6,491 nt of DNA from NCBI GenBank assembly GCA_051647125.1, contig JBOFDP010000003.1, positions 1 through 6,491 on the forward strand, in the 5' to 3' direction. Within the stretch, counting starts at the first letter, position 1; each line of letters opens with the position of its first letter. Shown here in pieces: positions 6,320-6,491 of the stretch. Position numbers and translations under genes: made by a program. The stretch comes from JBOFDP01 sp051647125. Its GTDB lineage: Bacteria; Bacteroidota; Bacteroidia; Chitinophagales; Chitinophagaceae. The notes beneath the pieces were generated by a model. That model did not search any database. It was not told the DNA's origin and saw nothing but the letters and a program-made list of their open reading frames with translations.

Positions 6320-6491
6320 ATGCCTCGTTCAGTTAATGCAGTAGCTTCCAGAGCTCGTAGAAAAAGAATTTTAAAGCAAGCCAAAGGTTTTTATGGCAAG
6401 CGAAAGAATGTATATACCGTTGCCAAAAATTTGGTAGAAAAGGGAATGACCTATTCTTATATAGGTAGAAAAGTAAAGAAAAGAGATTATC
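6320..6491 (+). CDS. rplT: 50S ribosomal protein L20 (bL20), N-terminal part
   Basis: First 57 codons of rplT, cut off by the right edge; the whole protein is normally about 115-120 residues. bL20 binds 23S rRNA early in large-subunit assembly, and in other bacteria it also represses its own operon. The N-terminus MPRSVNAVASRARRKRILKQ, then AKGFYGKRKNVYTVAKN (21-37) and YSYIGRKVKKRDY (45-57), match the family's basic N-terminal extension. The ATG at 6320 is preceded by AAGGA at 6314-6318, but with only one base between it and the start, too close for normal Shine-Dalgarno use. It is the second gene after rpmI, 35 bases downstream. Confidence 0.95.
   Translation, partial: MPRSVNAVASRARRKRILKQAKGFYGKRKNVYTVAKNLVEKGMTYSYIGRKVKKRDY

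Noticed and set aside
1..6491. TGA reassigned as a sense codon, suggested by the absence of TGA stops
   Set aside because: Tryptophan is encoded by TGG throughout and no in-frame TGA occurs in any gene; TAA preference is explained by A+T bias.

Overview
This is an AT-rich window (roughly one third G+C by eye) from a member of the Bacteroidota. The evidence is an SprA/Sov C-terminus (type IX secretion translocon), a DUF4295 gene directly after rpmB-rpmG, Bacteroidota-type -7 promoter elements (TAnnTTTG) and no usable Shine-Dalgarno sequence before any start. All complete genes use the standard code; six of the seven visible stops are TAA and one (fabH) is TAG. The low G+C and broken-up conserved gene orders would fit a streamlined or host-associated lineage, but that is inference.

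Layout. Positions 1-1932 (+) hold the last ~643 codons of sprA, cut by the left edge. Positions 2072-2706 (+) hold a three-gene ribosomal operon, rpmB (bL28), rpmG (bL33) and a 55-residue DUF4295 protein (probably bL38). It has a candidate promoter just upstream and is closed by a strong 13-bp-stem terminator at 2759-2795. Positions 2845-3840 (+) hold fabH (beta-ketoacyl-ACP synthase III), which converges on a two-gene arginine operon read from the minus strand, argD (4627-5748) then argB (3850-4617). A 338-bp AT-rich divergent intergenic region (5749-6086) carries consensus -7 elements for argD leftward and rpmI rightward, plus a 16-bp palindrome. Positions 6087-6491 (+) hold rpmI (bL35) and the start of rplT (bL20), cut by the right edge.

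The genes are housekeeping: protein secretion through the outer membrane, large-subunit ribosomal proteins, fatty-acid initiation, and two of the steps that make ornithine from glutamate. I see no mobile element, CRISPR array, phage gene, toxin-antitoxin pair, rRNA or tRNA, and no convincing new system. What is unusual is synteny: sprA is next to rpmB rather than gcvH, the rpmB cluster is followed by fabH rather than ftsY, rpmI-rplT lacks an adjacent infC, and argD-argB stand apart from the other arginine genes.
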